Positions 22,693 through 31,240 are shown, numbered from the stretch's first letter. The stretch is 41,289 nucleotides of DNA from Hyphomicrobiales bacterium (GCA_030688605.1 JAUYJB010000009.1:1-41289); one strand, 5' to 3'. A program made the numbers and translations. The notes: generated from the sequence alone by a model not told the origin.

Positions 22693-22836
22693 GACGCTAC
22701 TCGCCGCCCTGTCTAATCTGTGCAAATCCGGGCGTCGTCCCAATGCCCCCCCATTGTACCCTCACGCGTCCGGTACAGGACCCTGGCTGGAACACACCGG
22801 CCGGGGTCTTTCTCGTCGGCTGAAAAGACGCAGCTC

Positions 22837-22959
22837 ATGTCTCGATTTGTCATTTGCAGGGAACCCGTCATGGATGCGGTGGACAGGTTTCCCGACCGGC
22901 AGCAAATCGAGAATCATGGTAAGCTGCTCTGGAAACTGAGCAAGGTCACCCAGCTATGA
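22837..22959 (+). CDS. possible 40-residue protein coupled to the next gene
   Basis: The frame MSRFVICREPVMDAVDRF to KVTQL ends in TGA overlapping the ATG of the following small gene (ATGA). The ribosome site is weak. No family is recognised. The exact overlap with a better-supported gene is the main evidence. Confidence 0.35.
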   Translation: MSRFVICREPVMDAVDRFPDRQQIENHGKLLWKLSKVTQL

Positions 22960-23102
22960 ATCGTAATGGTCTCTACCTCGTCATCGGCGTGCTCGCCGTG
23001 GCCGCTTTGGTCTTGGGCTATCAGTTCTACCAGGAGCGGCAGAACGCCACCGGCGTCGAGATCAATATCGACAAGGGCGGTCTTTCCATCGAGACGAAGT
23101 AG
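22956..23102 (+). CDS. small single-pass membrane protein
   Basis: A 48-residue protein: one membrane helix (GLYLVIGVLAVAALVLGYQF) followed by a short polar tail with QERQNATGVEINIDKGGLSI. Small proteins with this tail are, as I recall, conserved in Rhizobiales, without a known function. It overlaps the preceding small frame by 4 bp. An imperfect hairpin follows the stop. Context with the DUF3309 gene and the Crp/Fnr regulator suggests an envelope or stress role. Confidence 0.65.
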   Translation: MNRNGLYLVIGVLAVAALVLGYQFYQERQNATGVEINIDKGGLSIETK

Positions 23103-23113
23103 CTCGGCAATTC

Positions 23114-23145
23114 CCGGATGGCGTCCTCGCTGGCGCGCCGTCCGG
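23114..23145 (+). terminator. hairpin after the 48-residue gene
   Basis: CCGGATGGCG at 23114-23123 pairs with CGCCGTCCGG at 23136-23145 (one G-T pair) around a 12-base loop, 12 bp after the stop codon. No clean T-run follows, so it may attenuate rather than end transcription. Confidence 0.4.
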
Positions 23146-23223
23146 AATGTGCCGATCGAGGAATTAAAAGTCGGCGTGCAAACAGGCTCGATGTTCGGTC
23201 GGGTGAAGCAAGGGAGATAGCTC

Positions 23224-23388
23224 ATGTCGCTCGGAACCATCCTCATTATCCTCCTCGTCATCTTCCTGCTAGGCGGCTTCAGTGGCCGCCTCGGCGGCTA
23301 CGGCTACGGCTACGGTCACGGTGGCATCGGCGTCATCGGCGTCATCCTGATCATCCTCGTCGTACTGGTTCTCATGGGTCGGCTCTGA
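23224..23388 (+). CDS. DUF3309-family small membrane protein
   Basis: A 54-residue protein with two hydrophobic segments (GTILIILLVIFLLGGF and GVIGVILIILVVLVLMG) split by a glycine/tyrosine-rich turn (GGYGYGYGHGG). This arrangement is characteristic of DUF3309. These proteins are common in proteobacteria and often stress-associated; function is unknown. GGGAGATAG precedes the ATG. It is the last intact gene before the island boundary near 23735. Confidence 0.8.
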   Translation: MSLGTILIILLVIFLLGGFSGRLGGYGYGYGHGGIGVIGVILIILVVLVLMGRL

Positions 23389-23440
23389 TCTGACGGCGGG
23401 ATGTCGGATGTGCTCCTGAACGGTGGCTGCGAGCAGGCCT

Positions 23441-23734
23441 TCACTTGACGACGCGTTCGACCAAGGCGCGTAGGCTCAGGCCCTGAACGATGACGGTGAA
23501 GAGAACGACCGCATATGTCGCGGCGAGGATGACGGATTTCTCGGCCATTTCCGGAATTGAAAGCGCGAGAGCGATGGAGATGCCACCGCGCAACCCGCCC
23601 CATGTCAGAACCGGTATCGTCCCCCGCACGAAGGAGTGGGTCGCGCTCAGAGTCAGCACCGGGACCGAGACGGCAAACAGGCGGGCGCAAAGGACGAGCG
23701 GCACGGCAAACGCCGCCTCAAGCGCAACGCGGCG
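23441..23734 (-). pseudogene. CPA1-type sodium/proton antiporter, C-terminal remnant
   Basis: About 98 residues remain: RWLSRRVALEAAFAVPLVLC, then IPVLTWGGLRGGISIALALS, the conserved arginine-containing motif of CPA1 antiporters, and a final membrane helix ending RALVERVVK. The normal protein has about 400 residues or more. The reading frame enters directly from the 3' end of the M29/NicX-like gene, so the N-terminal three quarters was lost when the island joined here. No start codon with a ribosome site is available. Confidence 0.8.
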
Positions 23735-23736
23735 AC

Positions 23737-24735
23737 TCAGCCATCGACGAGCATCTTGCCGCCGCGGGTGACGGTCTTGCCGTCGATCGTGACGACCGGT
23801 TCGCGGATGACGCCTTCAAGCCGCAGCTTGGCGTGGCAGGTTCCCCCAAGCGTGATCGTGTCGCCCATTCCGATATGGGCTGAGCCGTAGAGCTTCTTGT
23901 CGGTGCGCATGATCCCCATCGGCGTCACCTTCGGATTGAGGCCGACGGCGATCTCGGCGGGGCAGTTGTAGCTGTTGACGTCGCCGTGGCGGGCAAGAAT
24001 ATCGCGCCAGATTCCGGCTTCCCGGCCGCCTTCGATCCTGGTGACCATCCCCTTTTCGACGGTGAGTCGGATCGGCTCCCTGATCGCGCCCACCGAGTGG
24101 GCCGTGAGATCGAAAACCACCGTGCCCTCGCCGGTGCCCTCGACGGGGCACACATGCGCCTCGCCGTCGGGAAAGGCGCAACCGCCGCCACCGCTCGGCC
24201 GCATCTTTAGGGGCATGCCGGCGACGGAGCGGCCGACGCGGCCTTCGATGCTGGCGGTGAGGCTGGTCCCGTTCGGGCAGGTCACCTCGATCCGCGAGCC
24301 GTCGGTGAGCATCTTGGCGATCTTCTGGCCGAGGACGTCGATGGCCCGATAGTCGGCGCCCGCCGGGCCGTCCGGCGCCAGCATTTCGGGCGTCAGTTCC
24401 TCCATCAGGATGAAGCGCTTGCCTTTCTGCAGCAATTGCTCGGTGATCGGGGCGTGGGCAAGCGCGGTGCTCGTCAGATAGATGCACAGATCGACCTCCG
24501 GGTCGACGGCGGCCTGGCATATCGGGCTGACCGGGTCGGTGGCGTGGGCCGCGCGCGGGGTCATGATCGCGATGACCGGCTCCATGCCCAACTGACCGGC
24601 CGCGATCGACAGCCCTTGCCACAGGGCCGGGTCCATTTTGGTATCGGTGATGATGAGAATCTTGTCGCCGGCCTTGGCATTGAGTTCCAGCGGCGTGCGA
24701 AGTACCTTAGCGATATCATTGATGTCAACAGACAT
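23737..24735 (-). CDS. M29 aminopeptidase / 2,5-dihydroxypyridine dioxygenase (NicX)-like protein
   Basis: A 332-residue protein of the family containing thermophilic M29 aminopeptidases and NicX, the iron dioxygenase that opens 2,5-dihydroxypyridine in nicotinate breakdown. Features include an N-terminal Rossmann-like half (KILIITDTKMDPAL), the catalytic half with RLTVEKGMVTRIEGG, DVNSYNCPAEIAVGLNP and SAHIGMGDTITLGG. The final metal site, usually H-x-D, reads CHAKLRLEG here, so one acidic ligand seems absent. The ATG at 24735 fits the family start (VLRTPLELNAKAGDKILIITD); the ribosome site is weak. It is downstream of an MmgE/PrpD gene on the same strand and probably cotranscribed. Substrate is uncertain. 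Confidence 0.72.
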   Translation of the reverse strand: MSVDINDIAKVLRTPLELNAKAGDKILIITDTKMDPALWQGLSIAAGQLGMEPVIAIMTPRAAHATDPVSPICQAAVDPEVDLCIYLTSTALAHAPITEQLLQKGKRFILMEELTPEMLAPDGPAGADYRAIDVLGQKIAKMLTDGSRIEVTCPNGTSLTASIEGRVGRSVAGMPLKMRPSGGGGCAFPDGEAHVCPVEGTGEGTVVFDLTAHSVGAIREPIRLTVEKGMVTRIEGGREAGIWRDILARHGDVNSYNCPAEIAVGLNPKVTPMGIMRTDKKLYGSAHIGMGDTITLGGTCHAKLRLEGVIREPVVTIDGKTVTRGGKMLVDG

Positions 24736-24812
24736 ATGGAATTTCCATACAGGGCCGACGAGGGAGCCGAATTGCCGCCGCGCGGCGCGACTATAGCAGG
24801 TCCGGCGGCGTT

Positions 24813-26165
24813 TCAATCTCCGTCGAGCCAGGCCCTGGCTTGCGGGATGGCGCCGGCCCTTTTCACGGCCGGCGGCGGTCCCCCATAGGCGCGGGCGAAT
24901 ACCGCCAGGCACCCGTCGATCTTTGCCGCCAGCGCTTGGCGCGACGGCGGATCGTCCGGCGAGCCTGGAATATGCCGGCGCGCGAAGCCGCCGCACAGCC
25001 GCCCCGACGAATCGAAAACGTCCAGGATCACCGCTCCGGCCTCGATGTCGCCGCCGCTCGGCTGGGACGGGTCCTCGACAATCTCGATGCGGTCCATCGC
25101 GGCCGCAAGATCGCCTTCGGCGACGACCTCGTCGGCGAAGTTGGCGAGGGTGGGCGGGCCCTTCATCAGCGCCGTCGCAAGCGCGTAAGGGCCTGAGAAC
25201 TTGGCCTGCAGTCCGGTCGCCGGACGGTCGTAGCGGAGCGCCTCGAGCGAAGCTGCGGGCACCGTGACGCGCACGGCCGTATCCGGATCGGCAAGGACAG
25301 GCCCGAGCGCATCTCGCGCGGATAGCGCCACCCCGATGAGCCGGTGGGCGGCGTAGCAACACGGATAGAGCTTGACGGAGAGCCGGTCGGGGCGCGGCGC
25401 AAAGTCGGACTCGTCAAGGTCGGCCTTGCCGTCGCCCGCGCCGTAAAGCTCGGCGTAGCCGCCGGGGCCGAACACGTCGGACGCGCCCTCGATGCCGGCG
25501 GCGGCAAGCCGCGCCGCCCGATGCCCGGCAGCCGCGGCAAAGCCCGCCTGGCACGGCTTTGCCTCGGTGCCGAAGTTGATCTTCAGGCCGCCCGACATGG
25601 ACGCAACGAGCGCAAAGGCGGCGCGCATCCGGCGTTCGTCGAGCCCGGCCAGCCGCCCTGCTGCCGCAGCCGCCGCAAAGGCGCCGATCGTGCCGGTGCC
25701 GTGCCAGCCCTTGTGGTAGTGACCGAGCCCGACGCGCCTGGCGACCGCCCGGGCGGCGATCAGCCCGGCGCCGAAGGCGGCAACGATGTCATCCGGGTCA
25801 TGTCCGCCGTCCAGGCGCAGAACCACCGGCAGAATGACGGCGCTCGCATGGGCGGCGCTTTCCAGGAACACGTCGTCGAAATCGAGCGCATGGGCGGCAA
25901 TGGCGTCGATCATGACGGCGGCTTCCGCGCTGTCGCAGGTTTCGCCGGACCAGGTCGGTACCCGCCCGCCGCCATGGGCGGCAAGCGCCATCCGGGTCAC
26001 AGGCTCGGGAAAGCCGGCCGCTGCGGCAGCGAGCGTGTCGGCGATGGCGCGGCCGATCAACGCCCGGCTTTCCCCGTCGCCGCCATCGCAATTCGCGACC
26101 GCACGGGTAAGCTCATCGATGAATTTGCTCATACGGCGCGCGTCCATGTCGAAGTGGGCTTGCAT
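24813..26165 (-). CDS. MmgE/PrpD family protein
   Basis: A 450-residue member of the MmgE/PrpD fold, which includes 2-methylcitrate dehydratase, cis-aconitate decarboxylase and iminodisuccinate epimerase. Family landmarks are AHALDFDDVFLESAAHASAVILP near 95-115, GYHKGWH-type sequence (LGHYHKGWHGTGTIGAFAAA), FGTEAKPCQAGFAA and KLYPCCYAAHRLIG. The reaction probably adds or removes water or isomerises a branched carboxylic acid. The start is unclear: AGGAGGG serves an ATG at 26175 in another frame that closes after 20 codons, while the family start is at 26165 or 26132. Divergent from the hydro-lyase genes. Confidence 0.85.
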   Translation of the reverse strand: MQAHFDMDARRMSKFIDELTRAVANCDGGDGESRALIGRAIADTLAAAAAGFPEPVTRMALAAHGGGRVPTWSGETCDSAEAAVMIDAIAAHALDFDDVFLESAAHASAVILPVVLRLDGGHDPDDIVAAFGAGLIAARAVARRVGLGHYHKGWHGTGTIGAFAAAAAAGRLAGLDERRMRAAFALVASMSGGLKINFGTEAKPCQAGFAAAAGHRAARLAAAGIEGASDVFGPGGYAELYGAGDGKADLDESDFAPRPDRLSVKLYPCCYAAHRLIGVALSARDALGPVLADPDTAVRVTVPAASLEALRYDRPATGLQAKFSGPYALATALMKGPPTLANFADEVVAEGDLAAAMDRIEIVEDPSQPSGGDIEAGAVILDVFDSSGRLCGGFARRHIPGSPDDPPSRQALAAKIDGCLAVFARAYGGPPPAVKRAGAIPQARAWLDGD

Positions 26166-26258
26166 CCGAGGTCATCGTTTCCCTCCTAGCGGAATATGGC
26201 CGGGGTCCGCTATAAGAAAGCTGCCCCGGACGATCGCGCGGTCGGGAAGGAACCCGAA

Positions 26259-27656
26259 TTGGCAGGAACGCTTTTTGACAAGATCTATGACGCGCACGTG
26301 GTCGCGAGGCGCTCGGACGGCCGCGATCTGGTCTATATGGACCGCAACCTGGCGCACGATCTGCATGCGCCGATCGCGCTCGGCCGCCTGAGCGATGCCG
26401 GGCGCTCCGTCAGGCGGCCCGATCTGACCTTCGCGGTCCTGGATCACTCCCTGTCGGCCCGTCGCGGACCGGGCAAGGACGGCGATACGGTCTTCACCAA
26501 GGCAACGCGCGAGCGCGCGCAGGGCTTCGGGGTCCACGTTTTCGACCTCGGCGACCGCGAGCAGGGCATCTCTCATGTGGTGGCGCCCGAACGCGGCATC
26601 GCCCTGCCGGGCGCGACCTACGCCTGCCCGGACAGCCATGCGTGCACGGTGGGCGGCCTCGGCGCGCTCGCCTTTGCCTGCGGCACGACCGATCTGGAAC
26701 ATGTCTTCGCGACCCAGGTCCTGGCCCTGAAGCGGCCCAAGACCATGCGCATCAACCTCAGCGGCACGCTCTCTGAAGGCGTGTCGGCAAAGGATGTCGT
26801 GCTCAAGATGATTTCCGAGTTGGGCGTCGCGGTCGGGCGCGGCTACGCGATCGAATATGCGGGCGAAATCGTCCAGGCGCTGGCGATCGAGGGCCGGCTG
26901 ACGGTCTGCAACATGGCGATCGAAATGGGCGCGCGCACGGGGCTCATCGCGCCGGACGAAACCACCTTCGAGTGGCTGTCGGGCCGGCCCTTTGCCCCGC
27001 GGGGGGCGGACTGGGACGCGGCCTACGCGGCCTGGCGGAGCCTGCGCAGCGACGAGGATGCGACCTACGACGCCGACCTGTCGGTCGATTGCGGCGGCCT
27101 CGAGCCGCAGGTGAGCTGGGGGACCGACCCCAGCCAGGTGATCCCGGTGAGCGGGCGGATACCGGACCCGGCGCAATGGGACCCCGCGCGCAGACCGGCC
27201 ATGGAGCGCGCGCTCGACTATATGCAGCTTAAGCCCGGCGCGCCGATCGAGGGCGTGCCGGTTAACCGCGTCTATATCGGCTCGTGCACCAACAGCCGCC
27301 TGCCGGATCTCGTTGAAGCGGCGACGGTCTTGCGCGGCCGCAAGGTTGCCCAGGACATGAAGGCACTGGTCGTTCCCGGCTCCACCGCCGTCAAGCGCGA
27401 GGCGGAGGCCATGGGCCTCGACGAGGTCTTCAAATCGGCCGGCTTCTATTGGGGCGAGTCGGGCTGCTCGATGTGCGCCGGCGGCATGCTCGACTATGGA
27501 GACCCCGGCGACCGCTGCGCCTCGACCACCAACCGCAATTTCGAAGGCCGCCAGGGCAAGGGCGTGCGCACCCATCTCGTCAGCCCTGCCATGGCCGCCG
27601 CCGCCGCCGTCGCCGGCAAGATCGTCGATGTTCGCCGCTTCACGGAGGGCGGCTGA
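26259..27656 (+). CDS. LeuC/aconitase-type hydro-lyase, large subunit
   Basis: A 465-residue Fe-S hydro-lyase subunit. GTLFDKIYDAHVVARR is a typical LeuC-type start. The three cluster cysteines are C343 in SCTNSR and C403/C406 in GCSMCAGG, the same spacing as isopropylmalate isomerase. YACPDSHACTVGGLGALAFACG is the other signature. TTG at 26259 is preferred since GGAAGGA lies seven bases upstream and the length then equals LeuC; an in-frame ATG at 26196 would extend it by 21 residues. Placement beside a PEP-mutase-family lyase rather than leuB suggests dimethylmaleate hydratase (DmdA-like) or another alkylmalate hydro-lyase rather than leucine synthesis. Confidence 0.85.
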   Translation: MAGTLFDKIYDAHVVARRSDGRDLVYMDRNLAHDLHAPIALGRLSDAGRSVRRPDLTFAVLDHSLSARRGPGKDGDTVFTKATRERAQGFGVHVFDLGDREQGISHVVAPERGIALPGATYACPDSHACTVGGLGALAFACGTTDLEHVFATQVLALKRPKTMRINLSGTLSEGVSAKDVVLKMISELGVAVGRGYAIEYAGEIVQALAIEGRLTVCNMAIEMGARTGLIAPDETTFEWLSGRPFAPRGADWDAAYAAWRSLRSDEDATYDADLSVDCGGLEPQVSWGTDPSQVIPVSGRIPDPAQWDPARRPAMERALDYMQLKPGAPIEGVPVNRVYIGSCTNSRLPDLVEAATVLRGRKVAQDMKALVVPGSTAVKREAEAMGLDEVFKSAGFYWGESGCSMCAGGMLDYGDPGDRCASTTNRNFEGRQGKGVRTHLVSPAMAAAAAVAGKIVDVRRFTEGG

Positions 27657-28294
27657 TGAAACCGTTCAAATCCGTCAGCGGCGTTGCCGCGCCGCTGTTG
27701 GAAGACGATATCAACACCGACCAGATCGCTCCGGCCGCGGGCCGCAATTTGACGCCGGACTATGCGGCCATGCTGTTCGCCAGCCGCCGGGAAGGCGACA
27801 CGAACGGCGAGGATGCCGCATTCGTCCTGAACCGTCCGCGATACCGCTCGGCCCAGCTGCTCGTGACCGGCAGCAATTTCGGCTGTGGCAGCTCGCGCGA
27901 GACCGCCGTCTGGAGCATGGCCGCTTTCGGCATCAGGTGCATCGTCGCCCGCAGCTTCGCCGATACCTATCGCGAGAATTGCCTCAAGAACGGCGTTCTG
28001 CCCGTCGTCCTCGCCAAGGAGGATACGGCGGATTTCGACGCCCTGGTCGTCGACAATGACGGCCGCGACGCGTTCATCGCCGACCTTAGGGCGCAGACGA
28101 TCACGGCGCCCGGCGGCCGCGTCTTCGCCTTCGACATTCCCGCCGACGAGCGAACGCTGCTCCTGCAAGGCCTCGACGATATCGGCCTGACGGAACGGCA
28201 TGAAAAGGACATCGCCGCCTGGGAAGCCCGAACGCGGCGCGACCAGCCCTGGCTGCAGAAACTGCGCCAGTCGGCTTCCGAAAAAATCGACTAG
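27656..28294 (+). CDS. LeuD/aconitase-type hydro-lyase, small subunit
   Basis: A 212-residue swivel-domain subunit. INTDQIAPA near the N-terminus and the substrate-loop GSNFGCGSSRETAVW are the classic LeuD motifs, followed by GIRCIVARSFADTYRENCLKNGVLP. The ATG overlaps the stop of the large subunit by one base (TGATG), so the two are coupled and should form one enzyme. Length matches LeuD. Substrate choice depends on the loop near the N-terminus and cannot be told by eye. Confidence 0.87.
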   Translation: MKPFKSVSGVAAPLLEDDINTDQIAPAAGRNLTPDYAAMLFASRREGDTNGEDAAFVLNRPRYRSAQLLVTGSNFGCGSSRETAVWSMAAFGIRCIVARSFADTYRENCLKNGVLPVVLAKEDTADFDALVVDNDGRDAFIADLRAQTITAPGGRVFAFDIPADERTLLLQGLDDIGLTERHEKDIAAWEARTRRDQPWLQKLRQSASEKID

Positions 28295-28327
28295 AAACTA
28301 TCGACTGGATCATCGTTTGGAGAAACC

Positions 28328-29233
28328 ATGAGCACCCGAAAGGCTTGGCGCGACATCATCAACCGGCCGGGACTGGCGCTGTTGCCGGGCGCCTATGACG
28401 CGTTGTCGGCGCGCCTTGTCGAAGCGCAGGGCTTCGAGGCGCTGGTCGCCGGCGGCTATGCCGCCCTCGGCAGCATGCTGGCCGCGCCCGACCACGGCCA
28501 AAGCAACATGCGCGACATGGCCGATCACTATGCGCGCATTTGCGGCGCCGTTTCGATCCCCGTCTTCGTCGACGCCGATACCGGCTTCGGCGGCGTGCAC
28601 AACATCACCCAGGCCGTTCGTGCCCTCGAGGCGGCGGGCGCCGCCGCCATCTTCATCGGCGACCAGGTGTTTCCCAATCGCTGCGGCTATCTTCCCGGCA
28701 AGGAGATCGTCACCGCCGAGACCATGCTGGCCAGGCTCTATGCGGTGCTCGCCGCGCGCAGCGACCCGGATCTGTTCATCGGCGCGCGCACCGACGCCTT
28801 CGCCGTCGAAGGGTTCGACGCGGCGATCGAACGCTGCCAGATGTTCATGGAGGCGGGCGCCGATCTCGCCATCCCGCAGGGCGTCGACGAATTCGACGCC
28901 ATCAAGCGGGTGCTCGCCGAGGTCCCCGGCCCGCATATAGCCAACCAGTCGCATGCCGCGGGCAAGCCGAAGGTGACGCTCGATCAGCTCGAGGAACTCG
29001 GCGTAACGGCGGTCACCTTCCCCTCGGCCCTGCTGTTTGCCGCAGCCGGCGGCGTGGTGCGGGCGCTCGAGGCCCTGAAGCGCGACCGGTCGTTCGACCG
29101 GGTGGCGGGCGAGCTGATGTCGCTCGAGGACTATTACGAGACGGTCGGGTTAGAGGCGATGCTGGAAAGGGAGCGCCGCTACGACGCCCAGGCGGCCGAT
29201 CTCGTCAAGGGCAGCAAGGACGCGGCCGAATAG
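28328..29233 (+). CDS. isocitrate lyase/PEP mutase family lyase (2,3-dimethylmalate lyase-like)
   Basis: A 301-residue TIM-barrel enzyme. LLPGAYDALSARLVEAQGF begins the family pattern. DADTGFGG at 82-89 carries the magnesium-binding acids. NRCGYLPGK near 117-125 holds the lyase cysteine (C119), marking carbon-carbon lyase rather than mutase activity. The usual I-E-D-Q is IGDQ here, with G111 replacing the glutamate. It follows the hydro-lyase subunits by 33 bp, with GGAG before its ATG. A hydratase followed by this lyase is the order of chemistry in the 2,3-dimethylmalate pathway giving propionate and pyruvate; methylisocitrate- or citramalate-type cleavage are alternatives. Confidence 0.82.
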   Translation: MSTRKAWRDIINRPGLALLPGAYDALSARLVEAQGFEALVAGGYAALGSMLAAPDHGQSNMRDMADHYARICGAVSIPVFVDADTGFGGVHNITQAVRALEAAGAAAIFIGDQVFPNRCGYLPGKEIVTAETMLARLYAVLAARSDPDLFIGARTDAFAVEGFDAAIERCQMFMEAGADLAIPQGVDEFDAIKRVLAEVPGPHIANQSHAAGKPKVTLDQLEELGVTAVTFPSALLFAAAGGVVRALEALKRDRSFDRVAGELMSLEDYYETVGLEAMLERERRYDAQAADLVKGSKDAAE

Positions 29234-29240
29234 GCCCGCT

Positions 29241-31238
29241 CTAGCCGAGGAATTTGAACAGGCCGACCGCCGGCAGCAGCCACGATACGCCCATGAGCTT
29301 GCCATAGAAGGCGATGAGAAAGGCCAGCGTGATCGCGCCGTAGATCAGGGCCACGATGCCGCCGAGCCTGGCCCAGAGAAGAATGTAGGCGACCGTATAG
29401 ATCGTGAGCGCCGCCGGCTGCCCGACGAGGAGGGAGACGGCCAAGACCGCCACCAGCATGGCAAAGAACAAAGCGACTTTCGGCAGCAGAACCGCCTCGC
29501 TCGAAGCCGAAAATGCGGCTCGCCATGCGCCCGCGTCACCCGCGGCCGTGGCCGCCTGCCGAAACTCGCCTATGACAAGGGTTGCCAGCATGGCAATGGT
29601 CGGAATGGAGATGGTGAGCGGAAATTGACGCGCCGATGGCCGCCATTCCAGCGCCGCGATGGCCGCCGCCACAAAGACGGCCAACAACATCAAGGCGAGC
29701 GGCAGCGAGAAGATCGGGTCACCGGCAAAGCCTTCTCCCTGCATCGGGGCGTCGCCGCCCTCGTTCCCACTCCGGTACTGGGCCCGGAGTTTCCACATGA
29801 TCGTGAAGACGATCACGATGGCGAACACGATGACGAACGGGCGAGACATCCATCCGAATTCGCCGAAGGCACGGCTGGAAAGCCTGTAGCCGGACTCCAT
29901 GATCGGCCCGAGAATGAATCCGAGCAGCAGCGGCGGGCGCGGCCAGCCGGCGGACTTCATCCAGATGCCGACGAATCCCGCCGCCAGCAGAATGATCCAC
30001 GAGCCGATATGGGTGAGCTCGATCCAGGCGCCCATCAGCACCAGAACGATGACGATCGGCACGATGAAATGGCCGGGTACGAAGGCGAGGCGGGCAATCT
30101 GGCGGCTGGCCGCCATCAGCAGGACCGCGGCGACTATATTGGCGATGATGATGGTCCAGACCATCGAGTAGGTGATGGCGAGCTTTTCCACGAGCATCTG
30201 CTGGCCGGGGCGCAACCCCTGGATGAGCAACGCCCCAAGCAAGACCGCCGTCGACGCGCTACCCGGGATGCCGAAGGCGACCGTGGGGATGAGCGCGCCG
30301 CCGCGCACCGCGTTGTTCGCCGCTTCCGGCCCGATGACGCCGCGAATGTCGCCCTGCCCGAACTGCGACTTGTCCTTGCTGCTCTGAACGGTGTGCCCGT
30401 AAGCGACCCAGTCGACGATCGCGGCGCCGAGGCCGGGCAGCATGCCGATGTAAATGCCGATGGCGCTGCACCTGATGACCAGCCACCTATTTTGTATTGC
30501 GTCGCGGACACCCTGCATCATGCCGCCGCCGGACGACTGGTCGCGCGGGACATCCGAGATCGAGCGGCTGCGGATCGCCAGATCCATCACCTCGGGAATC
30601 GCGAAAATGCCGAGAACGACGGCGATCAGCGGCAGTCCCTCCAACAGAAAGACCTGATCGAACCAGTAGCGCGGGACCGGGCTGGCGGGCGCGTAGCCGA
30701 TCATGGAAAGGAGCAGCCCGAAGCCCGCGGAGCACATCCCCTTGAGAATCGAGGCGCCGGACAGGGCGCCGACCATGGTCAGGCCGAGAAGGCCGAGCAT
30801 GAAGAACTCCGGCGAGGCGAATTGCAGGATGACCGGCCGTATCACCGGCAGGGAGACGGCGAGAATGAGCCCGCCGATCACGCCACCGGCCATCGACACC
30901 GCAAACGCCGCGCCGAAGGCGCGCTCGGCTTGGCCCTTTCGGGCCAGCGGATAGCCATCGATGACGGTGGCCGCCGCGGCCGCCGTGCCGGGCACGCCGA
31001 GGAGAACGGCGGACAGCGTGTCGCCGGTCGACGTCACGGCGTAAAGCGCAAGCAACAGCGCAAACGCCGCCACGGGATCCATGCCGAAGGTGAACGGCAG
31101 CACGATCACCATGCCGACGATGCCGCTGAGGCCCGGAACCGCGCCGAGCCAGACCCCGAGCACCACGCCGAGCATGAGGAACCCGATGGCCGGCCACTGC
31201 AAGACGAGCAGCAGGCCATCGAAGAAGGTGGTGAGCAT
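29241..31238 (-). CDS. TctA-TctB fusion permease of a tripartite tricarboxylate transporter
   Basis: A 665-residue inner-membrane protein. The first 500 residues are a TctA permease: PGLSGIVGMVIVLPFTFGM, GDTLSAVLLGVPGTAAAAAT, GGALIPTVAFGIPGSASTAV and about a dozen helices. The last 165 residues (from about 500: FSLPLALMLLAVFVAAAIA... to the end) have the four-helix layout of the small TctB subunit, normally a separate gene. The permease and small subunit are therefore fused. It is read after its binding protein gene at 32548. A palindromic element sits 2 bp before the ATG and no ribosome site is visible there. Stop is 7 bp from the convergent lyase gene. Confidence 0.87.
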   Translation of the reverse strand: MLTTFFDGLLLVLQWPAIGFLMLGVVLGVWLGAVPGLSGIVGMVIVLPFTFGMDPVAAFALLLALYAVTSTGDTLSAVLLGVPGTAAAAATVIDGYPLARKGQAERAFGAAFAVSMAGGVIGGLILAVSLPVIRPVILQFASPEFFMLGLLGLTMVGALSGASILKGMCSAGFGLLLSMIGYAPASPVPRYWFDQVFLLEGLPLIAVVLGIFAIPEVMDLAIRSRSISDVPRDQSSGGGMMQGVRDAIQNRWLVIRCSAIGIYIGMLPGLGAAIVDWVAYGHTVQSSKDKSQFGQGDIRGVIGPEAANNAVRGGALIPTVAFGIPGSASTAVLLGALLIQGLRPGQQMLVEKLAITYSMVWTIIIANIVAAVLLMAASRQIARLAFVPGHFIVPIVIVLVLMGAWIELTHIGSWIILLAAGFVGIWMKSAGWPRPPLLLGFILGPIMESGYRLSSRAFGEFGWMSRPFVIVFAIVIVFTIMWKLRAQYRSGNEGGDAPMQGEGFAGDPIFSLPLALMLLAVFVAAAIAALEWRPSARQFPLTISIPTIAMLATLVIGEFRQAATAAGDAGAWRAAFSASSEAVLLPKVALFFAMLVAVLAVSLLVGQPAALTIYTVAYILLWARLGGIVALIYGAITLAFLIAFYGKLMGVSWLLPAVGLFKFLG

Positions 31239-31240
31239 CT

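Larger units (their letters stand above)
22521..22836. other. intergenic region upstream of the Crp/Fnr gene
   Basis: No convincing gene. It contains the 15-bp palindrome at 22574-22588 and a Crp-type dyad at 22677-22692, and divides the leftward regulator gene from the rightward small genes. Confidence 0.5.

Noticed and set aside
26172..27575. A 467-codon open frame antisense to the hydro-lyase large subunit
   Set aside because: The plus-strand frame carries all three Fe-S cysteines and LeuC signatures; the antisense frame has no recognisable domain.
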